Source: JAJYLM01 sp964547905
GTDB taxonomy: Bacteria; JAMCPX01
Assembly: GCA_964547905.1 (NCBI GenBank)
Contig: CAZJPN010000007.1
Coordinates: 1-64,000, forward strand
DNA length: 64,000 nt
Reading direction: 5' to 3'
Shown in pieces: positions 26,819 to 35,809 of the stretch. Both the position numbers and the translations under genes were made by a program. The notes below the pieces were generated by a model that was not told the DNA's origin, searched no databases, and worked only from the letters and a program-made list of their open reading frames with translations. Every line of letters begins with the position of its first letter. Within the stretch, counting starts at the first letter, position 1.

Positions 26819-26868
26819 TTTTAATGCATAATGAGTGAGATTTTTTAAATAGAAAGCAGAGATTAAAT

Positions 26869-28707
26869 ATGATAAAAAAAATAAACATAACGGACACAAC
26901 GTTAAGAGATGCTCATCAGTCACATATAGCCACAAGACTTAAAACAGAAGACATGCTTCCGATCTGCGACAAAATGGATAAAGTAGGTTTCTGGTCCATG
27001 GAGGTATGGGGAGGGGCTACATTCGACAGCGCCATGCGTTTTCTAAGGGAGGATCCATGGGAAAGGCTCAAAGAATTGAGAAAAGCGCTGCCGAACACAA
27101 AACTTCAGATGCTTCTCCGCGGGCAAAATCTTGTCGGTTATAAGCATTACCCGGACGATATTGTATGGAAGTTCGTTGAAAAATCCGCTGAGAACGGCAT
27201 CGATATATTCAGGATCTTCGATGCCCTCAATGATATAAGGAACGTACGTTCATCGATAAAGGCTGCAAAACAGTTTGGAAAGTTTGTTGAAGGTGCACTG
27301 AGTTACACCACAAGCCCTGTTCATACAACGGAGTATTTCATAGATTATGCGAAAGCCCTCGAAGATCTCGGTGTGGACAGTGTATGTATAAAGGACATGG
27401 CAGGCCTGATTAAACCTTATGAGGCTTATGAGCTTATTGTAAGATTGAAAGAGGCGATAAGGGTTCCGCTTCATTTCCATACACACGATACTGCTGGGTT
27501 TGCCACCATGGCTATTTTAAAGGCAATAGAGGCAGGCGTTGATATTGTCGACACTGCAATATCTCCCTTTGCTTCGGGCACATCCCAGGCACCGACAGAA
27601 TCCATGGTAGCAGCTTTAAAGGATACGGACTATGATACAGGATTATCGCTTGAAACACTCTCCGATATTGCGGATTATTTCAGAGAGATCAAAAAGAAAT
27701 ATGCCGATTTCGAAAGCGAGTATACAGGCATAAACACGAAGATACTATTATGGCAGATACCAGGCGGTATGCTTTCAAACTTAGCATCTCAGCTCAAAGA
27801 ACAGAACGCACTTGATAAAATAAACGATGTTTTGGATGAGGTCCCTGCAGTCAGACAGGATCTTGGATACCCACCTCTCGTAACACCGACAAGCCAGATA
27901 GTCGGATCGCAGGCAACGCTCAATATTATCAGTGGAGAGAGATACAAGGTAATAACCAACGAGATAAAAAACTACCTGAAAGGACTTTATGGCAAGCCGC
28001 CGGGAGATATAAACGAAAACTTAAGAAAACTCGCGATAGGAACCGAAAAGGTTATCGATCGCAGGCCCGCGGATTACCTTGAATCCGAATTTACGAAGCT
28101 AAAGACAGAGATCGGCAATAAAGCAAAAACCGAAGAAGACGTGCTCTCTTATGCCTTGTTTCCTCAGGTTGCTTCCGAGTTTTTTGAACTCAGAGAAAAG
28201 GGCGAATTAAAGGTTCTCATGCCGAGGTTCGAAGCACCGCAAAAAGAAAAAGAGAAAAAACATATAGCACGCCTTGCACCAAGCGAATTCAATGTGAAAT
28301 TGCATGGAGAGATGTATCATATCAGGATAGCCGGAGCGGGTCAGAGAACGGAAAATCCAAGGATGTTTTTTGTATATGTGGATGGAAAACTCGAAGAGGT
28401 AATCGTAGAGCCGCTTGTTGAAGTAGTTACATCCCAAGAAGGTGAATTGATACCAAAGGCCGCAATCAAAACAGAGAGACCAAAAGCAACGGAGGTTGGC
28501 GATGTAACGACAACGATCCCGGGAAAGGTATCTTCCGTAAAAGTAAAAAAGGGAGACAGGGTGATTGCGGGTGATGCGGTAATGGTAATAGAGGCTATGA
28601 AAATGGAGAGTGAAGTTCATACGCCTATAGACGGTGTAGTTTATGAGATTTATGTAAACGATGGTGATACCGTCAATCCTGGAGAAGCCCTTATAAGGAT
28701 ACGGTAA
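26869..28707 (+). CDS. pycB: Pyruvate carboxylase subunit B / oxaloacetate decarboxylase alpha-like carboxyltransferase with biotinyl domain
   Basis: The 612 residues contain an N-terminal HMGL-like TIM barrel (ITDTTLRDAHQSHIATRL, later HFHTHDTAGFA with metal-binding histidines), a conserved carboxylase central domain, and a biotinyl domain at the C-terminus with the biotin lysine in VIEAMKMES (Lys578). It transfers CO2 between biotin and pyruvate/oxaloacetate. OadA of the sodium pump has the same layout, but no OadB or OadG lies here and a biotin carboxylase lies directly upstream. Pyruvate carboxylase is therefore the better call. Confidence 0.9.
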   Translation: MIKKINITDTTLRDAHQSHIATRLKTEDMLPICDKMDKVGFWSMEVWGGATFDSAMRFLREDPWERLKELRKALPNTKLQMLLRGQNLVGYKHYPDDIVWKFVEKSAENGIDIFRIFDALNDIRNVRSSIKAAKQFGKFVEGALSYTTSPVHTTEYFIDYAKALEDLGVDSVCIKDMAGLIKPYEAYELIVRLKEAIRVPLHFHTHDTAGFATMAILKAIEAGVDIVDTAISPFASGTSQAPTESMVAALKDTDYDTGLSLETLSDIADYFREIKKKYADFESEYTGINTKILLWQIPGGMLSNLASQLKEQNALDKINDVLDEVPAVRQDLGYPPLVTPTSQIVGSQATLNIISGERYKVITNEIKNYLKGLYGKPPGDINENLRKLAIGTEKVIDRRPADYLESEFTKLKTEIGNKAKTEEDVLSYALFPQVASEFFELREKGELKVLMPRFEAPQKEKEKKHIARLAPSEFNVKLHGEMYHIRIAGAGQRTENPRMFFVYVDGKLEEVIVEPLVEVVTSQEGELIPKAAIKTERPKATEVGDVTTTIPGKVSSVKVKKGDRVIAGDAVMVIEAMKMESEVHTPIDGVVYEIYVNDGDTVNPGEALIRIR

Positions 28708-28729
28708 CAAAAACGATTCAGGAGGATTT

Positions 28730-29533
28730 ATGAAAAGAACACCCGCAGTTGCAGGGACATTTTATCCTGCGAACGCTGCAAGTCTCGAGAGACTGGTAAA
28801 GGAATTTTCAGTACCTGAAGAAAAACGCGTAAAAGCAAGAGGCATCGTTTCACCGCACGCCGGCTATATCTATTCAGGCAGTGTTGCAGGTAAAGTATAC
28901 GCACGTGTTGAGATACCTGAAACAGTTATTGTAATAGGTCCCAACCACACCGGTTACGGCAGCAAGGCAGGTATACTATCCGAAGGTATTTTCAGTATGC
29001 CGGGATTCACGATGGAAATCGATCATGAACTTGCGGCATCCATTATGCAAAATTCCGACATGATCGAGGAGGATCCCGATTCCCATGCACATGAACACTC
29101 CCTTGAAGTTCAACTTCCCTTTATCCATTACCATAATCCTTCAGCCAGGTTTGTACCTATATGTGTTATGGGCAGAGGATATGATTTTGTAAGTTCTCTT
29201 GGGAACGCTCTGACAAAGTCCATAAAAGACAGTGGAAAAGATGTGCTGATAGTCGCAAGCTCGGATATGACCCATTATGAATCAAATGAGATTGCCAGAA
29301 AAAAGGACAACCTTGCCATCGAGAAGGTTACCAGCCTTGATCCATTGGGCCTTATAAAAATTACTGTTGAAAGAGATATCTCCATGTGCGGAGTAATTCC
29401 TGTTGCAATAATGCTTATCAGTGCAAAACAACTCGGAGCAAAAAAGGCAAAGCTGATTGATTATAAAACCTCCGGAGATGTAACCAATGATTACGATGAA
29501 GTCGTTGGATATGCGGGTATAATGGTATACTGA
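28730..29533 (+). CDS. amrB: AmmeMemoRadiSam system protein B (MEMO1 family)
   Basis: This 267-residue MEMO-like protein is related to class III extradiol dioxygenases. It contains TPAVAGTFYPANAASLERLV, VSPHAGYIYSGSVAGKVYA, VIGPNHTGYGS, HEHSLEVQLPFI and SSDMTHYE, including the histidine residues of the putative metal site. Its biochemical role is unknown; it often accompanies an AMMECR1 protein and a radical SAM protein, neither found in this window. An AGGAGG precedes the ATG, and the gene follows pycB by 22 bp, so it is probably the last gene of the pyc operon. It converges with hisIE. Confidence 0.9.
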   Translation: MKRTPAVAGTFYPANAASLERLVKEFSVPEEKRVKARGIVSPHAGYIYSGSVAGKVYARVEIPETVIVIGPNHTGYGSKAGILSEGIFSMPGFTMEIDHELAASIMQNSDMIEEDPDSHAHEHSLEVQLPFIHYHNPSARFVPICVMGRGYDFVSSLGNALTKSIKDSGKDVLIVASSDMTHYESNEIARKKDNLAIEKVTSLDPLGLIKITVERDISMCGVIPVAIMLISAKQLGAKKAKLIDYKTSGDVTNDYDEVVGYAGIMVY

Positions 29534-29546
29534 GATTCCCTTGCCC

Positions 29547-30245
29547 CTACTTCTTCCGTGAAGCCTTCTCTTCTATGCCGGAAACCCCGAAACGCCTTGC
29601 AAGCTCTTTATAAACATCTGTGACTTCAAGTCCCCTGTATCCAAGAAGAACAAGCAGATGAAAGATGAGGTCTGCCGACTCGTAGATAACATCTGCATCC
29701 TGCTTATCTCTGCCGGCCTCTGTAACCTCCCCTGCTTCTTCCATGATCTTTTCATTGATAGCTCCCACGCCCTTTTGCAGAAGAGAATGAACATAAGATT
29801 TCTCCGGCGGATTGTATTTCCTCTGAAGAATTATGTCGTAAACAACATCAAGGATCCTTGAATCCTGCGGTACTGTTTTGGGCTGCTTTTCTACATCTAC
29901 TATCTTGCCGTCGACAAACTCCGAAAAGAAACAGCTTCTGTGTCCCGTGTGACATGCAACACCTATTTGCTCAACCTTAACAAGGACAGCATCGGCATCA
30001 CAGTCATAAAATATAGATTTTACCTGCTGAAAATGCCCTGATGTTTCACCTTTCAACCAGAGCAATTTCCTCGATCTTGAGTAATAATGAACCTTGCCTG
30101 TTATAAGTGTTTTTTTTAAAGCCTCTGCATTCATGTATGCAAGCATCAGAACATCATTCGTTACATAGTCCTGTGCAATGGCAGGCACGAGTCCCTTATC
30201 ATCGAATTTTATTGTTTTTATGAATTCATCAATATCCATGTTCAT
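29547..30245 (-). CDS. hisIE: Bifunctional phosphoribosyl-AMP cyclohydrolase / phosphoribosyl-ATP pyrophosphatase
   Basis: This fused enzyme catalyses steps 2 and 3 of histidine synthesis. The HisI part (about 1-120) has YSRSRKLLWLKGETSGHFQ, the metal site DCDADAVLVKVEQIGVACHTGHRSCFF. The HisE part (about 130-225) has GAINEKIMEEAGEVTEAG and the MazG-like Glu residues. Length (232) is usual for the fusion. It lies 3' of hisF, separated by 185 bp that contain a palindromic repeat, so coupling with the rest of the his operon may be interrupted. ATG codons at 30245 and 30239 are both possible starts. Confidence 0.95.
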   Translation of the reverse strand: MNMDIDEFIKTIKFDDKGLVPAIAQDYVTNDVLMLAYMNAEALKKTLITGKVHYYSRSRKLLWLKGETSGHFQQVKSIFYDCDADAVLVKVEQIGVACHTGHRSCFFSEFVDGKIVDVEKQPKTVPQDSRILDVVYDIILQRKYNPPEKSYVHSLLQKGVGAINEKIMEEAGEVTEAGRDKQDADVIYESADLIFHLLVLLGYRGLEVTDVYKELARRFGVSGIEEKASRKK

Positions 30246-30291
30246 CCATTTGTCTATTCCGGGAATTAATTATATGCTTCATTCTTAAGCT

Positions 30292-30382
30292 GTCATTCCT
30301 GCAAAAGCAGGAATCCATACTATTATCATGAGAACCGGGTTCCCGTTGGAATTTATCCCGCCAAAGGCGGGACGAGAATGAC
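30292..30382. repeat. Palindromic repeat, GTCATTCC/GAATGAC ends, in the his operon
   Basis: The left end GTCATTCCTGC-AAAA-GCAGGAATCC forms its own hairpin (30292-30316). The right half carries CCCGCC-AAA-GGCGGG (near 30358-30372) and ends with GAATGAC (30376-30382). It is a diverged relative of 4458-4523, placed between hisF and hisIE. Confidence 0.7.
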
Positions 30383-30430
30383 GGCATGGAAGGCAAATTT
30401 ATTATATTTATTTTTGATAGTTTTATCATT

Positions 30431-31225
30431 CTACACCAACCTTATGGCAACGCCTTTATTACTTAAATACGCTTTGAGTTCTTTTATCGAAAGCTCCCTG
30501 AAATGGAACAGACTTGCAGCCAGACAGGCATCTGCGCCTCCCATGACAAAGCCTTCATAAAAATGTTCCATATTCCCTGCGCCCCCCGATGCTATTACAG
30601 GGATACCAAGTCTCTTTGTTATCTCCGACGTAAGCTCTATATCATAGCCTGATTTGGTACCGTCCCTGTCGATACTTGTAAGAAGGATCTCGCCGGCACC
30701 TGCCTTTTCCATCTGTTCAGCCCATTCAATTGCATCTATCCCTGTAGCCTTTCTTCCACCGTATATGTAAACCTCCCAAATCCTCCTCTTTCCCCCTTTT
30801 ATAAAGGGGGATGAAGGGGGATTTTTAAGTTTTGCATCTATTGCCACAACGATACACTGGGCGCCAAAACGATACGAAGCTTGTTTCACAAAGTCGGGCT
30901 TAAGAACTGCCTGTGTATTTATTGATACTTTATCAGCACCGGCTCGCAGCAGTGTTTTTATATCATCAAGCTCGTTTATTCCTCCACCCACTGTAAGGGG
31001 CATAAACACTGCATTGGCTGTTCTCTCCACAGCATCGATGAGTGTTGATCTGTGTTCGCTTGATGCGGTTATATCAAGAAATACAATTTCATCTGCACCT
31101 TCTCTGTCATACACAATAGCATTATCTGCGGGATCCCCGGCATCTCTTAACGAAACGAAATTTACACCCTTTACAACCCTTCCATCTTTTATATCAAGAC
31201 ATGGTATGATTCTTTTCGTAAGCAT
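30431..31225 (-). CDS. hisF: Imidazole glycerol phosphate synthase cyclase subunit HisF, with in-frame repeat insertion
   Basis: HisF is a TIM barrel that turns PRFAR plus ammonia from HisH into IGP and AICAR. Catalytic Asp11 is in IIPCLDIKDGRVVKG and Asp130 is in AIDAK. The protein has 264 residues, about 10 longer than usual. The extra segment at residues 133-149 reads LKNPPSSPFIKGGKRRI, which is the translation of a CCCCCTTT-TAT-AAAGGGGG palindromic repeat (30779-30829). It sits in the loop right after the Asp130 strand at the active-site face. The frame and all other motifs are intact, so the enzyme is probably functional. The start overlaps the hisA stop by one base. Confidence 0.95.
   Translation of the reverse strand: MLTKRIIPCLDIKDGRVVKGVNFVSLRDAGDPADNAIVYDREGADEIVFLDITASSEHRSTLIDAVERTANAVFMPLTVGGGINELDDIKTLLRAGADKVSINTQAVLKPDFVKQASYRFGAQCIVVAIDAKLKNPPSSPFIKGGKRRIWEVYIYGGRKATGIDAIEWAEQMEKAGAGEILLTSIDRDGTKSGYDIELTSEITKRLGIPVIASGGAGNMEHFYEGFVMGGADACLAASLFHFRELSIKELKAYLSNKGVAIRLV
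30786..30828. repeat. Palindromic repeat (CCCCCTTT...AAAGGGGG) inside hisF
   Basis: A core of perfect 8-bp arms with a 3-bp loop (30792-30810) is flanked by further AAGGGGGATTT and its partial mirror. On the minus strand it is read in frame as NPPSSPFIKGG within hisF. Such SPFIKGG-encoding palindromes recur in many bacterial genomes, mostly between genes. Confidence 0.85.
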
Positions 31226-31947
31226 TATTTGACAGCTTTCATTGCATCGGTTAATTTTATTGCACCCGTGTAGAGTGCCCTTCCTATTATAACACCGGTA
31301 ATATTTTTATGTTTTATCTGCTTTAATTTTTTAACATCATCGACATTCGATATGCCTCCGGATATAATCACAGACTCTGATATTCCATCAAGGGCCTTTT
31401 GTATTCTTTCCGGTTCTATACCGCTGAGCGTGCCGTCTTTATAAATGTCTGTAAATATGAATGCATATATCGGTGCATCCTTAAATTTTTTTATAAATTC
31501 ATACGGAGACACATTGCCTGTCTGAGTCCAGCCCTTAATTGCTACGGCACCCGAAAGTACATCCACACCAATGGATATTTTTTGAGGGTGTTGTTTTGCT
31601 ATTTTTATCACCTCTTCCGGGTATTCATAAGCGAATGTTGTAATAACAATAGATTGTGCTCCATGCTCTATGTAATATTCAACCATGTTCCCGCTTCGCA
31701 CACCTCCGCCAATCTGGACTGGTACATGTACAGCTTTCAATATCCCTGTAATGTAGTCTCTGTTCACGGGCTTACCCGTAACAGCGGCATCAAGGTCAAC
31801 AATGTGGAGCATGTCTGCGCCTTCTTTTTCCCATTTCAATGCCATTTCTACAGGGTCATCTCCGTATATATCAATGCGATTAAATGACCCCTGCCATAAC
31901 CTCACACATTTGCCCGATTTTATGTCAACAGCCGGTATTATATGCAT
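31225..31947 (-). CDS. hisA: 1-(5-phosphoribosyl)-5-[(5-phosphoribosylamino)methylideneamino]imidazole-4-carboxamide isomerase
   Basis: HisA (240 residues) performs the Amadori isomerisation ProFAR to PRFAR, the fourth histidine step, and is a TIM-barrel paralogue of HisF. The catalytic aspartates are in IPAVDIKSGKCVRLWQG and GVDVLSGAVAIKGW. Phosphate-binding loops are IGGGVRSG and IISGGISN. It lies between hisH (1-bp gap) and hisF (1-bp overlap), so translation is coupled. Confidence 0.95.
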   Translation of the reverse strand: MHIIPAVDIKSGKCVRLWQGSFNRIDIYGDDPVEMALKWEKEGADMLHIVDLDAAVTGKPVNRDYITGILKAVHVPVQIGGGVRSGNMVEYYIEHGAQSIVITTFAYEYPEEVIKIAKQHPQKISIGVDVLSGAVAIKGWTQTGNVSPYEFIKKFKDAPIYAFIFTDIYKDGTLSGIEPERIQKALDGISESVIISGGISNVDDVKKLKQIKHKNITGVIIGRALYTGAIKLTDAMKAVK

Positions 31948-31948
31948 T

Positions 31949-32569
31949 TCAGCCTCTATAATTTATGAAATTTAACAGCAATCTTAACCCGTTTTTCTGA
32001 CTCTTCTCAGGATGAAACTGCGTAGCTACAACATTATCCTTTTGGACAACACTCGTGAAATCGATACCATAATCCGTGGTGCCGATTGTAACGTCCTCAA
32101 GCGGAGCCGGATAATATGAATGTACAAAATAGAAATAGCTCTTATCCTTAATACCTTCAAACAAAAAGCTTTTTTTCTCCTGTTTCACCGTGTTCCAGCC
32201 CATATGTGGTATCTTCAGTTCCTTCCCGGTGAGTTGCTCATGATCAAACCCCTTTACGCTGCCTTTTATGAACTCGAGGCCTTTTACACCCGGGTTCTCG
32301 TCGCCGTCGTCAAAGAGCATCTGCATGCCCACACATATGCCGATCATGGGCCTGCCTTTTGCAATAAACTGTTTTACTGCGTCTTCAATGCCGTATGCCC
32401 TTATATTCTTCATACAGTCGCCGAATGCTCCGACACCGGGTATTACCAGTTTATCCGCCTTTGAGATTACATCGGGATCATTTGATATCACGGAAGATGC
32501 TCCTATAGATGCTATTGCCTTTTCAACACTGCGGAGATTTCCCATCCCGTAATCAACGATAACGATCAT
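31949..32569 (-). CDS. hisH: Imidazole glycerol phosphate synthase glutaminase subunit
   Basis: HisH (206 residues) is a class I glutamine amidotransferase that feeds ammonia to HisF. The nucleophile Cys is in GICVGMQMLFDDG; the His-Glu pair is in ATQFHPEKSQ near the C-terminus, and the start IVIVDYGMGNLRSVEKA is typical. All triad residues are present. It follows hisB by 63 bp. Confidence 0.96.
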   Translation of the reverse strand: MIVIVDYGMGNLRSVEKAIASIGASSVISNDPDVISKADKLVIPGVGAFGDCMKNIRAYGIEDAVKQFIAKGRPMIGICVGMQMLFDDGDENPGVKGLEFIKGSVKGFDHEQLTGKELKIPHMGWNTVKQEKKSFLFEGIKDKSYFYFVHSYYPAPLEDVTIGTTDYGIDFTSVVQKDNVVATQFHPEKSQKNGLRLLLNFINYRG

Positions 32570-32632
32570 AGTTTATCTTCTTTTTAACTTTGAACTCTTA
32601 TACCGATTTGAACGGCTTAAACTTTTCATGTC

Positions 32633-33211
32633 CTATAATACACCCTTGGTACTCGGTACGTCCCCATCTGTTACTTTAACAGCCTGACGCAATGCCCTAC
32701 CAAGCCCTTTGAAACATGATTCCACAATGTGGTGTCCATTATCTCCATAAAGCATGCTTACATGCAGTGTAAGTCTTGCCCTGAACGCAAATGCCTGGAA
32801 GAATACTTCAAACAATTCCGAATCCATTTCACCGATCTTTTCGGGAAGTTTGATAGACCTATAAACGAGGAACGGTCTTCCACTTATATCAACGACTACC
32901 TGTGACAGGGCTTCATCCATAGGTGTGGCTGCATGACCGAACCTGTGGATACCGGTTTTATCCGAAAGGGCTTTAAAAAAGGCTTCACCAACGCTTATAC
33001 CTACATCCTCGACTGTATGATGAAAATCAACGTTTACATCACCGGACGCTTTGAGTTTAAGGTCGATTCTTGAAAAAAAGGTAAACAATTCAAGCATGTG
33101 ATTAAGGAATCCGATAGGCGTATCGATCTCAGCCTTACCGGTACCATCGAGATCCAGTTCGACCTGAATCTGTGTTTCATTCGTCTTTCTTTCGAATTTT
33201 GCTTTTCTCAT
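32633..33211 (-). CDS. hisB: Imidazoleglycerol-phosphate dehydratase
   Basis: This monofunctional IGP dehydratase (192 residues) catalyses the sixth step of histidine synthesis. Its duplicated metal motifs are DFHHTVEDVGI and GDNGHHIVESCFK, with an RKAKFERKTNETQI start. AAGGAG stands 8 bp before the ATG. It is the first his gene visible; hisG, hisD and hisC are absent, so they lie elsewhere. It lacks the fused phosphatase domain of the enterobacterial HisB. Confidence 0.96.
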   Translation of the reverse strand: MRKAKFERKTNETQIQVELDLDGTGKAEIDTPIGFLNHMLELFTFFSRIDLKLKASGDVNVDFHHTVEDVGISVGEAFFKALSDKTGIHRFGHAATPMDEALSQVVVDISGRPFLVYRSIKLPEKIGEMDSELFEVFFQAFAFRARLTLHVSMLYGDNGHHIVESCFKGLGRALRQAVKVTDGDVPSTKGVL

Positions 33212-33277
33212 ATAATAACTCCTTGTTCCTGCTTTTTTTCTCCCCTCACTGCTCGCTACTCTTGCCTTACTACTCTC

Positions 33278-34438
33278 TTATACGACCCCTTTCTTCTTCA
33301 ACTCGTCTATCTGTGGATCAGTATATCCCGCTTGTCGTAAAATCTCAACCATGTGTTCACCACTCGCGGGAGCCCTTCTATGTTCTTCATGCGGCTCACT
33401 TCTATAAAACGGATTCCGTATTGTTATAAATTCAGCATCATCTGTATTTATATAATCAAACATACCTCTATGTTTAATATGAGGATCGTTCAGCAATTCA
33501 TCAAGATCATTCACGGGTTCGACACATACATCTTCATCCTTGAAGAATTCTATCCATTCCTTCCCCGTCTTTGAGAGTAGAATCTGCTGCACCTCGTTGT
33601 ACACGCGTTTAAACGCATCACCCTTTGCAAGTTGTTCACCTATCAGATCGGTTCTGTTGATCATCTGTAAAAACCTGCTCCAGAACTTTGGTTCAAGTGC
33701 CCCGAGCGTTAAGAATTTATCATCCTTTGTTCTGTAAACATTGTAACAGGGTATGCTTCCTGCAAGCTCCATTTCCCCCCTCTTTAAATCTGTCTTTATG
33801 TAAGGCAGATAAGGGGTCATAAAACTCATAAGACTGTCTACCATTGAGATGTCGAGATATAAACCCTTTCCTGTTTTCTGTTTATGGTAAAGCCCAAGCA
33901 TAATTGCTCCAAATGCCGTGATGCTGCCGCCTGCGATATCACCTATCTGTACACCCGGTATGACCGGTTTATCCCTACCGCCTGTTACGCCAAGCGTGCC
34001 TGCAATTCCTATATAGTTAAGGTCATGCCCGGCATGTGATGAATATGGCCCGTCTCTTCCATATCCCGATAGAGAGCAGTATACAATCGCTGGGTTCATC
34101 TTATCAATCACATCATAGCCTACACCAAGCTTATCCATCACACCAGGTCTGAAGCCTTCAACAATAACGTCAGCGTGTTCCGAAAGCTTTTTGAAAATCT
34201 CGATACCTTCCGGTAATTTTAGATTGAGTTTTATACCCTTTTTATCCCTGTTTAAAGCCTCAAAAAGGTTGTCCGTACCTTTACCCGCTACAGACATCCA
34301 TCTCAGATAATCACCCTGATCGGTATCTTCTATTTTTATAACCTCGGCTCCGAGGTCGGCAAGGAACATGGTAAGCAAAGGCCCTGGCAACAGCCTTGTA
34401 AGATCAAGTATTCTTACGCGATTTAATATATTCATCAC
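33278..34438 (-). CDS. CaiB/BaiF family protein, probable alpha-methylacyl-CoA racemase
   Basis: This 386-residue family III CoA-transferase fold protein has ILDLTRLLPGPLLTMFLADLGAEVIK at the start and the REGFRPG-like VEGFRPGVMDKLG. Residues matching the alpha-methylacyl-CoA racemase catalytic set are present: His138 in AGHDLNYIG, Asp167 in IGDIAGGS and Glu249 in LGALEPKFW. Plain CoA-transferases keep only the Asp, so a racemase on 2-methylacyl-CoA thioesters is favoured. Its ATG overlaps the stop of the Ser/Thr kinase gene as ATGA, an unusual coupling. No other fatty-acid genes lie beside it. Confidence 0.82.
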   Translation of the reverse strand: MMNILNRVRILDLTRLLPGPLLTMFLADLGAEVIKIEDTDQGDYLRWMSVAGKGTDNLFEALNRDKKGIKLNLKLPEGIEIFKKLSEHADVIVEGFRPGVMDKLGVGYDVIDKMNPAIVYCSLSGYGRDGPYSSHAGHDLNYIGIAGTLGVTGGRDKPVIPGVQIGDIAGGSITAFGAIMLGLYHKQKTGKGLYLDISMVDSLMSFMTPYLPYIKTDLKRGEMELAGSIPCYNVYRTKDDKFLTLGALEPKFWSRFLQMINRTDLIGEQLAKGDAFKRVYNEVQQILLSKTGKEWIEFFKDEDVCVEPVNDLDELLNDPHIKHRGMFDYINTDDAEFITIRNPFYRSEPHEEHRRAPASGEHMVEILRQAGYTDPQIDELKKKGVV

Positions 34439-35775
34439 TTCTTTCTATGGATTGATTCTTTCTTTTCGGATGACTGAGCAGGGGTTGTTGTATGCCGGAT
34501 TATAGTTGTGGCAGACAGTATTCCTGATGCGTGAGACTGTGCCGTTGCGGACAGGGTTGAATAAGATATTGGCTTTGTTGCCGTGGTCTGGGATGTCGAA
34601 GTAAAAGGCGATGTGGCCATAGTAGACAGTACCGCTATACCGGACACCCCCATTGCCGACTGTGTTAGCGGTATTGCTGTTTGCGGCGCCATCGCAGATG
34701 AATTGGTTATTGATTCTGCAGTCTTGAATGCCGTCCCTTCCATGACAACAGGTTTACTGCTTTTCAAAAATACGTATCCCCCTGCTGCGATAATTGCCGC
34801 TACCAACGATGCAGATGCGATCCATAAGACCTTTTTTACCGGTTTGTCATAAATTGGCCGGCGCATGACCTTGGTTTTTGCTTGTATTGGTTGAGATCTA
34901 TTTTTGTTCCCAAGAAAATTCTTTAAGACTATGGAGTAATCTTTTCCTTTGTTCTTTTTTTGGGTCAGAGCAAAAAGGTACGGCATTAATCTCTGTATTC
35001 CGGGCCTCTTGTCTGGTTTGACCTTCAAACACGAGTTGACCAATCTTCTAAGTTTCCACGGCACCGTCTTCTTGTAGTGCCTTGTTAGGGAGGTTCTCTT
35101 CCCTTTTCTGATGTTCTCCATCAGCGTTGACTTGCCATTATCTGCAAATGCCTTGCTGCCGGAAAGGATCTCATAAAGCATGCATCCGAATGACCAGATG
35201 TCCGATGATGTAGCAGTCGATCTTCCGTCGGTCTGTTCGGGAGACATATATGACGGTGTCCCCATGGAAACCCCGGACTTGGTGAGTTCCTTACCTCCGA
35301 GTTCCTCCTCTATGTGGGCAATGCCGAAATCCGTAAGCTTCACTTTTCCTTCGCGCGATATCAGTATATTCGAAGGTTTTAGGTCGCGGTGAACGATCCC
35401 CTTTTCGTGAGCATATTCCAGTGCCCTTGCAATATTATAGGCGATAATAAGACCGATGTTCAACGGCAGTGGACCGCTGTGTTCGATGATTGCGGAAAGG
35501 TCTGGTCCGTCGAGATACTCCATGGCGATATAATAGGAACCGCCTTTGTGCCACAACTCTATTACATTTATGATGTTTTCATGCTGTAGTTTGGCAACCG
35601 CCCTTGCCTCCTGCTCAAACCTGGCAACGATCTCCTTGTCTTCTTTGAATGCCGACTTGAGCTCCTTTATTACGACTATACGGTCGAGAGTGGTCTGGCG
35701 TGCTTTATAGATTACAGCCATACCCCCGGAGGTAATTTGTTCGATAATTTCGAAATTTCCTATATTCGTGCTCAT
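34435..35775 (-). CDS. Eukaryote-like serine/threonine protein kinase, single TM
   Basis: This 446-residue Hanks-type kinase has a Gly-rich loop ITSGGMAVIY, Lys37 in VIKELK, HRDLKPSN with Asp131, DFG (Asp149) and the TPSYMSPEQ activation segment; all catalytic residues are intact. A juxtamembrane basic region leads to one TM helix (about 316-337). The extracytoplasmic tail of about 105 residues is rich in Ser, Thr and Ala and has no PASTA or other known sensor repeat. It is translationally coupled to the downstream racemase-like gene. A 20-codon ORF with a strong ribosome binding site lies just upstream (35810-35872). Confidence 0.93.
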   Translation of the reverse strand: MSTNIGNFEIIEQITSGGMAVIYKARQTTLDRIVVIKELKSAFKEDKEIVARFEQEARAVAKLQHENIINVIELWHKGGSYYIAMEYLDGPDLSAIIEHSGPLPLNIGLIIAYNIARALEYAHEKGIVHRDLKPSNILISREGKVKLTDFGIAHIEEELGGKELTKSGVSMGTPSYMSPEQTDGRSTATSSDIWSFGCMLYEILSGSKAFADNGKSTLMENIRKGKRTSLTRHYKKTVPWKLRRLVNSCLKVKPDKRPGIQRLMPYLFALTQKKNKGKDYSIVLKNFLGNKNRSQPIQAKTKVMRRPIYDKPVKKVLWIASASLVAAIIAAGGYVFLKSSKPVVMEGTAFKTAESITNSSAMAPQTAIPLTQSAMGVSGIAVLSTMATSPFTSTSQTTATKPISYSTLSATAQSHASGILSATTIIRHTTTPAQSSEKKESIHRKK

Positions 35776-35809
35776 GAGAAAGGAGCTTGCCTCTCTATCA
35801 AATTAAGTT

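Noticed and set aside
26869..28707. Oxaloacetate decarboxylase sodium pump alpha subunit
   Set aside because: The domain layout fits, but no beta or gamma subunit genes are adjacent and a biotin carboxylase gene lies directly upstream, which fits a two-subunit pyruvate carboxylase better.
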